Shown piece after piece: positions 33,328 through 40,869 of a stretch of 53,298 nucleotides of DNA. The DNA is taken from positions 1 to 53,298 of the forward strand of contig CAJPPK010000011.1 of NCBI GenBank assembly GCA_905372565.1. The letters run 5' to 3'. Origin of the DNA: an uncultured Porphyromonas sp. (lineage in GTDB: Bacteria; Bacteroidota; Bacteroidia; Bacteroidales; Porphyromonadaceae). Made by a program: the position numbers and the translations under genes. The stretch's first letter is position 1, and the number at the start of each line of letters is the position of its first letter. Below the pieces are notes generated by a model. It was given only the letters and a program-made list of their open reading frames with translations, was not told the DNA's origin and did not search any database.

Positions 33328-35370
33328 ATGAATAAGCAAGGAAAGATTGGGGTAACGAGTGAGAACATCTTCCCCGTGATTAAGAAGTTCCTTTATAGTG
33401 AGCATGACATCTTCCTCCGTGAGCTTGTCTCCAACGCAGTCGATGCTAGCCAGAAGCTACGAGCACTCGCTTCTGCGGGAGAGTTCAAGGGTGACCTGGG
33501 CGACCTCAAGGTCGAGGTCAGCTTTGACCCCGAGAAGAAGACCATCACCGTCAGTGACCGTGGTGTCGGACTAACGGCCGAGGAAGTCGAGAAGTACATC
33601 AATCAGATCGCTTTCTCAGGTGCGGAAGAATTCCTAGAGAAGTATAAGGATGACAAGGTCGCTATCATTGGGCACTTTGGGCTAGGCTTCTACTCGGCCT
33701 TCATGGTAGCCTCTCGTGTGGAGATCCAGTCGAAATCCTACCGAGAGGACGCCCCTGCAGTGCATTGGAGCTGTGAAGGATCACCCGAATATATTCTTGA
33801 GCCAGGCTCACGTACTGAGCGAGGTACAGATATCATCCTCCATATCGACAGCGAGAGTGAGGAATTCCTCAGCAAGGATCGCCTTAGTCAGCTCCTTAAT
33901 AAGTATTGCAAGTTCCTTCCAGTACCCGTTGTCTTCGGAAAGAAGCAGGAATGGAAGGATGGTGCCTACGTAGATACCGAGGAAGATAATCAGATCAACG
34001 ATACACATCCAGCTTGGACGAAGAAGCCCTCGGAGCTAACGAAGGAAGACTACATCACTTTCTATCATCAGCTCTATCCTCAGAGCATGGAGGAGCCCCT
34101 CTTCTGGATCCATCTCAATGTAGACTATCCCTTCCACCTCACAGGTATTCTCTACTTCCCGAAGGTGAAGAACCAGATGGAGCTCCAGCGAAACAAGATC
34201 CAGCTCTATGCTAATCAGGTCTTCGTGACCGAGGAAGTCGAGGGGATCGTACCAGAGTACCTGACGCTACTGCATGGGGTACTTGACTCTCCCGATATCC
34301 CCTTGAATGTCTCTCGCTCCTATCTCCAGAGCGACGCACAGGTCAAGAAGATCTCCAACCATATCGCTAAGAAGGTCGCAGACCGCCTTGATGAGCTCTT
34401 CCGTAATGAGCGCGATCTCTTCGAGAGTAAGTGGGATAGCCTGAAGGTATTCGTTCAGTATGGGATGCTCTCAGATGAGAAGTTCTATGATCGTGCGGTG
34501 AAGTTTAATTTGCTGACCGATGTTGCCGGTAAGCACTTTACCTTAGACGAGTATCGCACGCTGACTGAGAGTGAACAGACAGACAAGGATGGCACTCTCA
34601 TCTGGCTCTATGCTAGTGACCGAGATGCTCAGTATGCGGCGATCGCCCGTGCGGAGTCCAAGGGATACTCGATTCTCCTGATGGATGGACCGCTGGATGT
34701 ACATGCTGTGTCACAGCTGGAGCAGAAGTTAGAGAAGACTCGCTTCGTACGAGTGGACTCCGATACCATTGATAAGCTGATCGCTAAGAGCGAAGTGAAG
34801 GCTGTTGAGCTCTCCGAAGACGAGCAGTCAGCTCTGCGCACTATCTTCTCTGCTCGTCTGCCGAAGGAGGAGAAGCGTAACTACTCCGTGAGTCTTGAGG
34901 CTCTAGGAGCTGACGGAGATGCCGTCCAGGTGACCCAAGGAGAGTTTATGCGTCGTATGCAGGAGATGGCTCGCTTACAGCCTGGGATGAACTTCTATGG
35001 CGATCTTCCAGAGGGCTATAATGTCATCTTGAACTATGAGCATCCGCTCCTTCAGCGACTTCTCCAGCAAGAGAAGAGCGAGGTAGAGCCCAAGCTTGCC
35101 GAACTACGTGCTTCGCTAGCTGAGGAGCAAGCTAAGATCGCTGCTGAGGAGAAGGCTATCGAGGGACAAGAGACGAAGACCTCTGCTGAACTAGATACTC
35201 TACGTGCAAAGAAGAGTGAGCTACAAGGGCAGATCAATAGCCAGCTTAATGCCTTTGGTGAGAATACACTACTCGTAGGTCAGTTGATTGACTTGGCACT
35301 GCTCTCTCATGGCTTGCTAAGTGGTGAGGCACTCGCTGCCTTCATACGTCGTAGCCAGGCTCTTCTCTAG
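33328..35370 (+). CDS. htpG: Molecular chaperone HtpG (Hsp90)
   Basis: 680 residues. The N-terminal GHKL ATPase contains FLRELVSNAVDASQKLR (about 31-47, catalytic Glu and Asn), DRGVGLTAEEV (about 78) and GHFGLGFYSAFMVA (about 114). The middle domain carries the conserved Arg in LNVSRSYLQSD. The C-terminal part has a long charged coiled-coil-like stretch (about 580-640, rich in Glu, Lys and Ala), a Bacteroidetes feature. It helps fold client proteins under stress. It is flanked by a dyad array upstream and a strong terminator at 35410-35450. Confidence 0.96.
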   Translation: MNKQGKIGVTSENIFPVIKKFLYSEHDIFLRELVSNAVDASQKLRALASAGEFKGDLGDLKVEVSFDPEKKTITVSDRGVGLTAEEVEKYINQIAFSGAEEFLEKYKDDKVAIIGHFGLGFYSAFMVASRVEIQSKSYREDAPAVHWSCEGSPEYILEPGSRTERGTDIILHIDSESEEFLSKDRLSQLLNKYCKFLPVPVVFGKKQEWKDGAYVDTEEDNQINDTHPAWTKKPSELTKEDYITFYHQLYPQSMEEPLFWIHLNVDYPFHLTGILYFPKVKNQMELQRNKIQLYANQVFVTEEVEGIVPEYLTLLHGVLDSPDIPLNVSRSYLQSDAQVKKISNHIAKKVADRLDELFRNERDLFESKWDSLKVFVQYGMLSDEKFYDRAVKFNLLTDVAGKHFTLDEYRTLTESEQTDKDGTLIWLYASDRDAQYAAIARAESKGYSILLMDGPLDVHAVSQLEQKLEKTRFVRVDSDTIDKLIAKSEVKAVELSEDEQSALRTIFSARLPKEEKRNYSVSLEALGADGDAVQVTQGEFMRRMQEMARLQPGMNFYGDLPEGYNVILNYEHPLLQRLLQQEKSEVEPKLAELRASLAEEQAKIAAEEKAIEGQETKTSAELDTLRAKKSELQGQINSQLNAFGENTLLVGQLIDLALLSHGLLSGEALAAFIRRSQALL

Positions 35371-35409
35371 CCTTATCCTATCGCTAGATAGATCGAACCC
35401 ATCAGAAAT

Positions 35410-35450
35410 AGCGAGGTCGCCACTGGGATATACCTAGTGGCGACCTCGCT
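35410..35450. terminator. Bidirectional hairpin between htpG and the Cys-rich gene
   Basis: Perfect 15-bp stem AGCGAGGTCGCCACT / AGTGGCGACCTCGCT (35410-35424 with 35436-35450) between convergent genes. Confidence 0.7.
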
Positions 35451-35486
35451 GCGTTAACGCTTGAAGGAGAAGAATGTAAGGCGGGC

Positions 35487-35897
35487 TTACTTCTTCTTAC
35501 AATCTTGATTCTTGCAGGTCTCCTTCTTACAGTCCTTCTTACAGCCCTTCTGTGTGCAATCCTTCTTCATGCACTCTTTCTTCGTAGAGTCTGCAGCAGC
35601 TTGACCGTGGTGAGCACAAGCCTTACCTTCTGCACAGGCCTTACAGGTTTCAGCCTTCGTCATCCCTTGGCAATCCTTCTTGCAGGTATCTGCTTTAGCA
35701 CGACAGCCACAGTGCTTCTCGTCTGTACAGGCACATTTATCCTTGCAGGCACAAGCCTTAGCTTCTTCTTTAGCTTTGGTCTTACAGCATTGTTTGCTCT
35801 TGCATTCTTTCTTTACGGGAGTCTTGTCTTGTGTCTGAGCAGAGACACTTGTGCCGATAGCCAAGAGGCAGGCTAGGGCGAAGATTACTTTCTTCAT
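35487..35897 (-). CDS. Exported Cys/Lys-rich small protein
   Basis: Start at the ATG at 35897, because it begins a clean signal peptide (MKKVIFALACLLAIGTSVSA, cleavage near residue 20). The mature chain of about 116 residues has 20 Cys in repeating C-K-x-x-C, C-x-C and K-x-C steps (ACACKDKCACTDEKHCGC; KKDCTQKGCKKDCKKETC), several His and about a third Lys. It has no hydrophobic core, so it is unlikely to fold without metal or disulfides. The pattern resembles metallothioneins or metal-trapping exported proteins, but I know no named family. A -7 box at 35972-35979 and the hairpin at 35410 mark it as a single-gene unit. Confidence 0.75.
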   Translation of the reverse strand: MKKVIFALACLLAIGTSVSAQTQDKTPVKKECKSKQCCKTKAKEEAKACACKDKCACTDEKHCGCRAKADTCKKDCQGMTKAETCKACAEGKACAHHGQAAADSTKKECMKKDCTQKGCKKDCKKETCKNQDCKKK

Positions 35898-35971
35898 GCT
35901 GACTAATTGGGTTAGTTTGATGATTAAATGATGGACGTCCTCTTGGTTAGAGTCAAGTCCTTTCATGAGAA

Positions 35972-35979
35972 CAAAGATA
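35972..35979 (-). promoter_or_regulatory. -7 box of the Cys/Lys-rich gene
   Basis: TATCTTTG on the minus strand, 75 bp upstream of the chosen ATG. A start at the upstream codon (35966) would leave almost no leader and spoil the signal peptide. Confidence 0.5.
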
Positions 35980-36032
35980 GAGAAAGCTGAAGAAAGATAA
36001 GATAGATACTACCTTTACCGCTATAGAATATG

Positions 36033-36040
36033 TATATTTG
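36033..36040 (+). promoter_or_regulatory. -7 box for the gene at 36064
   Basis: TATATTTG on the plus strand, 23 bp before the ATG, divergent from the promoter at 35972. Confidence 0.5.
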
Positions 36041-36063
36041 TCTTAGCAAAATGCCTAATCAAG

Positions 36064-36705
36064 ATGCGCAAAGGTCTTCCTGCTACCCGTCTTTCATTGG
36101 AGACTGTCCGTCATCGTCTCCGCTATTCTAAACGATTGCTCATTAATCGGCGAGGCGATGGAGTACATTCTCCTTTCGCCTTTCACTTTATAACGAAGGT
36201 CGTACGAAATCATCGTCCCTTTTATTGCTTTGCTGAGCTTGCTCCACGAGTCAAGGAGTTCTATCCTCTGAGCCAAGCTAGGCGTCAGCGTCGGATATGT
36301 GAGCTACTCTTCAGAGCATCTCATGCGCTCCGAGTGCAGCGTGTCGTGCATCTAGAGGCATCCGTTACTCCGCTGAAGGACTATCTGGAGCAGACTGGAT
36401 ATACGACCTCTTGGGTTAGCTGTACTACTGTCGAGGAGCTTGCTGACCACTCTGCTTGGATTCCAGATTTGGTTATAGTCGAAGACCCTTTATTTTGCGC
36501 TCAGCTCCATCCTTACCTGATGAAGTGGCAAGAGCAAACAGCTCATCTGATCTTGGCTGTCTATACACTAGATCGTGGTGCTCTCAATCAGTGGAAGGCG
36601 CTACAAGCTGTTTGTCCTGCGCGCCTTCGCATAGACCTCTTGGATCTTCAGTTCGCTTTCTATGACGAGCGACTGACCACTTCGTCTTATAAGGGAATTT
36701 ATTGA
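36064..36705 (+). CDS. Degenerate class I methyltransferase-like protein
   Basis: 213 residues. The N-terminal stretch YSKRLLINRRGDGVHSPFAFHFITKVV matches, as H-G-V-H-S-P-F and following residues, the start of a Bacteroidetes family of predicted SAM-dependent methyltransferases. The region where a glycine-rich SAM loop should follow (RVQRVVHLEASVTPLKDYLE, about 95-115) lacks the E/D-x-G-x-G pattern, and no catalytic motif is visible later. It may have lost SAM binding or act as a structural relative. It lies 27 bp before the lipoprotein esterase gene and is probably co-transcribed with it. Confidence 0.6.
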   Translation: MRKGLPATRLSLETVRHRLRYSKRLLINRRGDGVHSPFAFHFITKVVRNHRPFYCFAELAPRVKEFYPLSQARRQRRICELLFRASHALRVQRVVHLEASVTPLKDYLEQTGYTTSWVSCTTVEELADHSAWIPDLVIVEDPLFCAQLHPYLMKWQEQTAHLILAVYTLDRGALNQWKALQAVCPARLRIDLLDLQFAFYDERLTTSSYKGIY

Positions 36706-36732
36706 AACTCCTCCCCATATCTAACTAGCATA

Positions 36733-38163
36733 ATGAAACCATCATCTCTCCTTCTTTCTCTTCCTGCTATGATCGCCCTCGTGAGCTGTCATGCTGGACA
36801 AATCGAGCAGCGTCGTACGCCTTCTGTTCCTCAACCCTCTGCCCAAGTTTCACTTCAGAAGTATTTTGAGGATTCTTTTGCTGATCCCCTCCGTCCTGCT
36901 CCCTCACAGACGCTCACCCTCTCTAATCTGCCAGTAGCCCAAGATAGTGTTTGGCGTGCTTGGTCTGCGGTTAATGAGCGGGAGCTTACTCGTGAGTTGC
37001 CAGTGCTACGTAGATTCCCGAGCTATTCTCGTACGCTCCCGACGATTGCTTCTTATGGCTGGCGTCTCTCTAGCGAACACTACGCAGGTCAAGCTTTTCC
37101 TGCAACGATGCCTTTCTTCTATGGAGCCAAGGGGGAGAAGCCTACCACAGGGTATCCACTCTTCCTCTATTTGCACGGTTCAGGACCTAAGGATGCAGAG
37201 TGGCATACAGGGCTTGAGCTTGGGCTCTATTTCAAGGATAGCCCTTCTGTCTACTTTATCCCACAGATCCCCAATGGAGAAGGTGTCGCTGATGGCCAGC
37301 TCTATCGCTGGTGGCAGACCTCTAAGTTGGAAGCCTGGGAGAAGCTCCTACGTTTGTCTTTCCTCACGGATTACATTGATCCGCTACGTATTTACTTCTT
37401 CGGTATCTCTGAAGGAGGGTACGGGACACAGCGCCTAGCTTCCTATTATGCAGACTACCTCGCTGCTGCTGGCCCTATGGCTGGTGGTGAGCCTTTGATC
37501 AATGCTCCGGTAGAGAACCTAGAGCATATTGGCTTTTCCCTTCGGACGGGAGCTTCTGATACGGATTTCCATCGCTCTGAGCTAACTGAGAGAACTAAGT
37601 CGGAGCTCGATAAACTTGAGCAAGTACATCCTGGGAAGTATAAGCACTTTGTTGAGACGGTTCCAGGGCGTCAGCATGCTATTCCTTATGAGCCAACGAC
37701 TCCATGGCTCTCGCAGTTCAAGCGTGTCCCTCAGCCTAAGACCGTGCATTGGGAAGACCTAGCTGTCGATGGACGCTATCGTCGTGGCTTCTATAACCTT
37801 GTTCCGCTGCAACGTCCCACAGGCGATGAACGTACCTACTACGAAGAGACGATTCATGACAATGTAATTGACCTAAAGATCAGTCGGGTGACTTACCATG
37901 ATGACAAGGTCAGTGACCGATACCAAGGTTTCCGCCTCGTGCTGACTTACACGCGTAGCTATGTACCTGCAGTGGGAGGGAAGCTTCGTATTTATCTCAG
38001 TCCCGAATTAGTGGATCTTACGAAGCCAGTGCGTGTACGTATCAATGGTAAGGAGGTCTTCCAGGGTCGAGTAGAAGCTAATCTATCACACCTAGCTTCA
38101 AGCTGTGCGCTCTTCTATGACCCTACACGTCTCTTCCCTGCGGCTGTCGATGTTACCTATTAG
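36733..38163 (+). CDS. Alpha/beta-hydrolase-fold lipoprotein (putative esterase)
   Basis: 476 residues. The lipoprotein signal MKPSSLLLSLPAMIALVSC has Cys19 as the lipid anchor. After a 100-residue N-terminal region comes an esterase core: YPLFLYLHGSGPKD (about 140-153, oxyanion loop) and FFGISEGGYG (about 231, G-x-S-x-G nucleophile Ser). HAIPYEPTTPW near 322 offers the catalytic His. The last 150 residues form a separate, probably beta-rich domain. The layout resembles secreted phospholipase/carboxylesterase or PHB-depolymerase-like proteins. It is likely on the outer membrane or facing the periplasm; its substrate is unknown. Confidence 0.75.
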   Translation: MKPSSLLLSLPAMIALVSCHAGQIEQRRTPSVPQPSAQVSLQKYFEDSFADPLRPAPSQTLTLSNLPVAQDSVWRAWSAVNERELTRELPVLRRFPSYSRTLPTIASYGWRLSSEHYAGQAFPATMPFFYGAKGEKPTTGYPLFLYLHGSGPKDAEWHTGLELGLYFKDSPSVYFIPQIPNGEGVADGQLYRWWQTSKLEAWEKLLRLSFLTDYIDPLRIYFFGISEGGYGTQRLASYYADYLAAAGPMAGGEPLINAPVENLEHIGFSLRTGASDTDFHRSELTERTKSELDKLEQVHPGKYKHFVETVPGRQHAIPYEPTTPWLSQFKRVPQPKTVHWEDLAVDGRYRRGFYNLVPLQRPTGDERTYYEETIHDNVIDLKISRVTYHDDKVSDRYQGFRLVLTYTRSYVPAVGGKLRIYLSPELVDLTKPVRVRINGKEVFQGRVEANLSHLASSCALFYDPTRLFPAAVDVTY

Positions 38164-38201
38164 TCTGGCAGGCTTAGTCTGAAGAGCCTTTTCCAATCAG
38201 T

Positions 38202-38248
38202 GTGCCCCGCCTTTATCCTTGGATAGGAGAAGGCGGGGCACTTGTTTT
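38202..38248 (+). terminator. Terminator of the esterase gene
   Basis: Perfect 12-bp stem GTGCCCCGCCTT / AAGGCGGGGCAC (38202-38213 with 38230-38241), followed by TTGTTTTTA. Confidence 0.8.
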
Positions 38249-38323
38249 TACTCCATGGAGAAGGGTAGAGAATGAGTTTAAAGACTCTCGTAATATGAGG
38301 TCGCTTATTGGTGATCCCATTCC

Positions 38324-38387
38324 TATCCCAGCCTTGTGGGACACTCGTCCCATAGTGCTGGGACAGTTGTCCCACAAGGCTGGGATA
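38324..38387. repeat. 22-bp intergenic array with GGGACA-NN-TGTCCC dyads, locus B
   Basis: Three units start at 38324 (TATCCCAGCCTTGTGGGACA), 38346 (CGTCCCATAGTGCTGGGACA) and 38368 (TGTCCCACAAGGCTGGGATA). Units 1 and 3 are perfect reverse complements, so the whole 64 bp is a near-perfect dyad. The junction dyads are GGGACACTCGTCCC (38338-38351) and GGGACAGTTGTCCC (38360-38373). Same plan as locus A at 24730. It lies between the esterase terminator and the pgl terminator; 38388-38500 shows nothing else. Confidence 0.88.
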
Positions 38388-38499
38388 GATCTGTTTTGAA
38401 GACCAATGAAAGTGAGGAGGTGGTCAGCATCTAAGTATCTTGTCAAGCTGTTCTCTTCCAGATTTGCTTGGTTAAGAGTAGCGACGTAGGCTAGCTCAA

Positions 38500-38540
38500 T
38501 AAAAATCGTCCCCCATAGCCAGACCTGACTATGGGGGACG
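38500..38540 (-). terminator. Terminator of the gnd-zwf-pgl operon
   Basis: Perfect 12-bp stem CGTCCCCCATAG / CTATGGGGGACG (38507-38518 with 38529-38540), followed on the minus strand by ATTTTTATTG. Confidence 0.8.
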
Positions 38541-38615
38541 CTTGGGGAATAGGATCCAGAGGATCACTCAGAGACTCTGATCAGAAAGTGAGCTATGAGG
38601 GATCAAGTGGAGTGA

Positions 38616-39317
38616 CTAATCAAGAGCCTGGTCTGTGTAGAGCTCGAGATCAGGGCGATGACGTGCGATATACTCCAGCGGGTAAGATTTTGCTTCTTCG
38701 CTCCCTGACTGGATAGCTCGAAGGAGAGGAGCTTTCTTTTCTCCCGTGGCATGCACCAGGATGTGCTTGGCTGCGAGGATTGTGGAACCAGTCATTGCGA
38801 TGCGCTTCTGTCCCTTGGGGCTTGTCCCAACTGCATAGGGTTGTGGCTCGGTAAGAAGCTCCATCTGATGAGGGAAGATAGACGAGGTATGTCCATCTTC
38901 TCCCATGCCTAAGATGACAAAGTCAAATACTGGATACTCCCCGTCGAAAGGAAGCTCAGCACCGACGACCCAGCAGTAATCTTTCGCTTCTCGCTCAGGG
39001 TCATTCTCTCCTGCGATGCGGTGGATATTCTCTTCCGGGATAGGTACATGATCTAGGAGAGTAGCCTTGGTCATCCCATAGTTGCTATCAGGGTCAGTGG
39101 GAGGGACACAGCGCTCATCTACCCAATAGAGCTGTACTCGCTGCCAGTTGACTTGGCTACGTAGAGGTTCTTGAGCTAGCAGTTCGAAGAGTAGCTTGGG
39201 AGTACTTCCTCCAGAGAGGGCGATGTGTACCCAGCCTGCTTGGCTAGGAGCTACGAAGGCGCGCTCTGCTACAGCGAGAGCTACAGCATGAGGAGTAGAG
39301 GCATGGTGAAGGATCAT
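38616..39317 (-). CDS. pgl: 6-phosphogluconolactonase
   Basis: Hydrolyses 6-phosphogluconolactone, step 2 of the oxidative pentose phosphate pathway. The sugar-isomerase-like signature HIALSGGSTPKLLFELL is near residue 32 and YWVDERCVPPTDPDSNYGM near 65; VILGMGEDGHTSSIFPH gives the active-site Asp-Gly-His. An upstream start at 39356 is possible, but the ATG at 39317 overlaps the zwf stop in an ATGA, the usual sign of translational coupling, and yields 233 residues, close to other bacterial Pgl. It is the last gene of the operon. Confidence 0.93.
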   Translation of the reverse strand: MILHHASTPHAVALAVAERAFVAPSQAGWVHIALSGGSTPKLLFELLAQEPLRSQVNWQRVQLYWVDERCVPPTDPDSNYGMTKATLLDHVPIPEENIHRIAGENDPEREAKDYCWVVGAELPFDGEYPVFDFVILGMGEDGHTSSIFPHQMELLTEPQPYAVGTSPKGQKRIAMTGSTILAAKHILVHATGEKKAPLLRAIQSGSEEAKSYPLEYIARHRPDLELYTDQALD

Positions 39318-40861
39318 AGCTCGCAGTAGAATTCTGAGTTGGTTAGATTTCGACAAGGATTAGTCCAGGTATGCTCATGCTCGATGATCTGGTCGCTCTG
39401 CTTTGGTCCCCACGTACCAGCTGGATAGCCATACAAGGGGAAGTCCTCTTCCTGCCAAAGGCGGAGGATCGGATCAAAGAAGCGCCAACTCATCTCGACG
39501 GCATCGCTACGAGTGAAAAGAGTAGAGTCTCCCAGCATGCAGTCTTCTAAGAGACGGGAGTAAGCATCTCCCGAAGCTAGACCCCCGAGTTGATCATAGG
39601 TGAAGTTCATCGATACCTTCTTAACCTCAAAGCCAGATCCTGGTACTTTAGCGGCAAACTTCAAGGAGATCCCCTCGTTAGGCTGGATGCGTATGACAAG
39701 CTGATTAGGCACGGTCCCTCCATCAATGCTTGTAAACATCTTGTGAGGGGTTGGTCTGAAGTGAATGACGATCTCGGTGACTTTCGTTGGCATCATCTTC
39801 CCCGTACGGATATAGAAGGGGACGCCTTGCCAGCGCCAGTTGTCGATATAGAGCTTCATAGCTACGAAGGTCTCTGTACGACTATCTGATGGTACTTTGT
39901 CCTCTTCTCGGTAGGCTTTATGATGCTCTCCTCGCCACTCGCTCTCCGTGTACTGGCCTCGGATCACACGGCGACGGATCTCGTCATCGGACATAGGGCG
40001 GAAGGATTGATAGACCTTCACGACCTCATTGCGGAAGTGATCTGCATTGAACTGAACCGGAGGCTCCATGGCGGTGAGAGCGACTAGCTGAGCGAGGTGA
40101 TTCTGTACCATATCTCGTAGAGCACCTGTCTGATCGTAGAATCCACCACGACTCTCGATGCCCATATTCTCTACGGCTGTGATCTCGATACGCTCGATGT
40201 AGTTGCGGTTCCAGAGAGGCTCAAAGATCCCATTAGCAAAGCGCAGTGCCATGATATCCTGTACCGTCTCCTTCCCCAGGAAGTGGTCGATACGATAGAG
40301 CTGATGCTCCTCAAAGCCTTCTTTATAGATCTTGTTTAGATCTAGCGCAGACTCTAGGTCATAGCCGAAGGGTTTTTCAATGACGATACGGCGGAGCGCT
40401 TCTGATCCGTCAGGCTGTTCCTCTTCGTTTAGCCCAACGCTCATCAAGTGCTGGGGGACGACTCCATAGAGAGAGGGTGGAGTGGAGAGATAGTAGATAT
40501 AGTTCCCTGGGTTAGCTATGACTGTATCAAGCTCTGCTAGACGCTCCTTAAGTCGAGGGTAATCGGTCTGCAAAGCTGGATCCATAGCGAGGTAATGTAC
40601 GGAGGCGAGGAATTGATCCGCTAGTGAAGCGTCATATTCGCCTTCGGCTAGATACTTCTGTAGCGAAGCATCTAGATGAGGGCGATAGGTCACATCGGTA
40701 TAGTCTGTACGTCCAAGACCAAGGACTGCAAAGCGAGTCGGGAGCTTATCTTGCTTGAAAAGCTGATAGAGCGAAGGGATGAGCTTACGCTTCGTAAGGT
40801 CTCCTGATCCTCCGAAGATGACGAGGATGAGACTCTCAGGCTTTTTATAGGATGAAGGCAT
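39314..40861 (-). CDS. zwf: Glucose-6-phosphate 1-dehydrogenase
   Basis: Oxidises glucose-6-P with NADP to start the oxidative pentose phosphate pathway. The cofactor-binding N-terminus is ILVIFGGSGDLTKRKLIPSL (12-31), where the G-x-x-G-D-L/x pattern is typical. The active-site signature RIDHFLGKETVQD near 195 contains the substrate Lys and the His. 515 residues, slightly longer than the E. coli enzyme. It lies 8 bp from gnd and overlaps pgl by 4 bp. Preference for NADP over NAD cannot be read with certainty, although Arg/Lys after the loop favours NADP. Confidence 0.95.
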   Translation of the reverse strand: MPSSYKKPESLILVIFGGSGDLTKRKLIPSLYQLFKQDKLPTRFAVLGLGRTDYTDVTYRPHLDASLQKYLAEGEYDASLADQFLASVHYLAMDPALQTDYPRLKERLAELDTVIANPGNYIYYLSTPPSLYGVVPQHLMSVGLNEEEQPDGSEALRRIVIEKPFGYDLESALDLNKIYKEGFEEHQLYRIDHFLGKETVQDIMALRFANGIFEPLWNRNYIERIEITAVENMGIESRGGFYDQTGALRDMVQNHLAQLVALTAMEPPVQFNADHFRNEVVKVYQSFRPMSDDEIRRRVIRGQYTESEWRGEHHKAYREEDKVPSDSRTETFVAMKLYIDNWRWQGVPFYIRTGKMMPTKVTEIVIHFRPTPHKMFTSIDGGTVPNQLVIRIQPNEGISLKFAAKVPGSGFEVKKVSMNFTYDQLGGLASGDAYSRLLEDCMLGDSTLFTRSDAVEMSWRFFDPILRLWQEEDFPLYGYPAGTWGPKQSDQIIEHEHTWTNPCRNLTNSEFYCEL

Positions 40862-40869
40862 GATGACCT

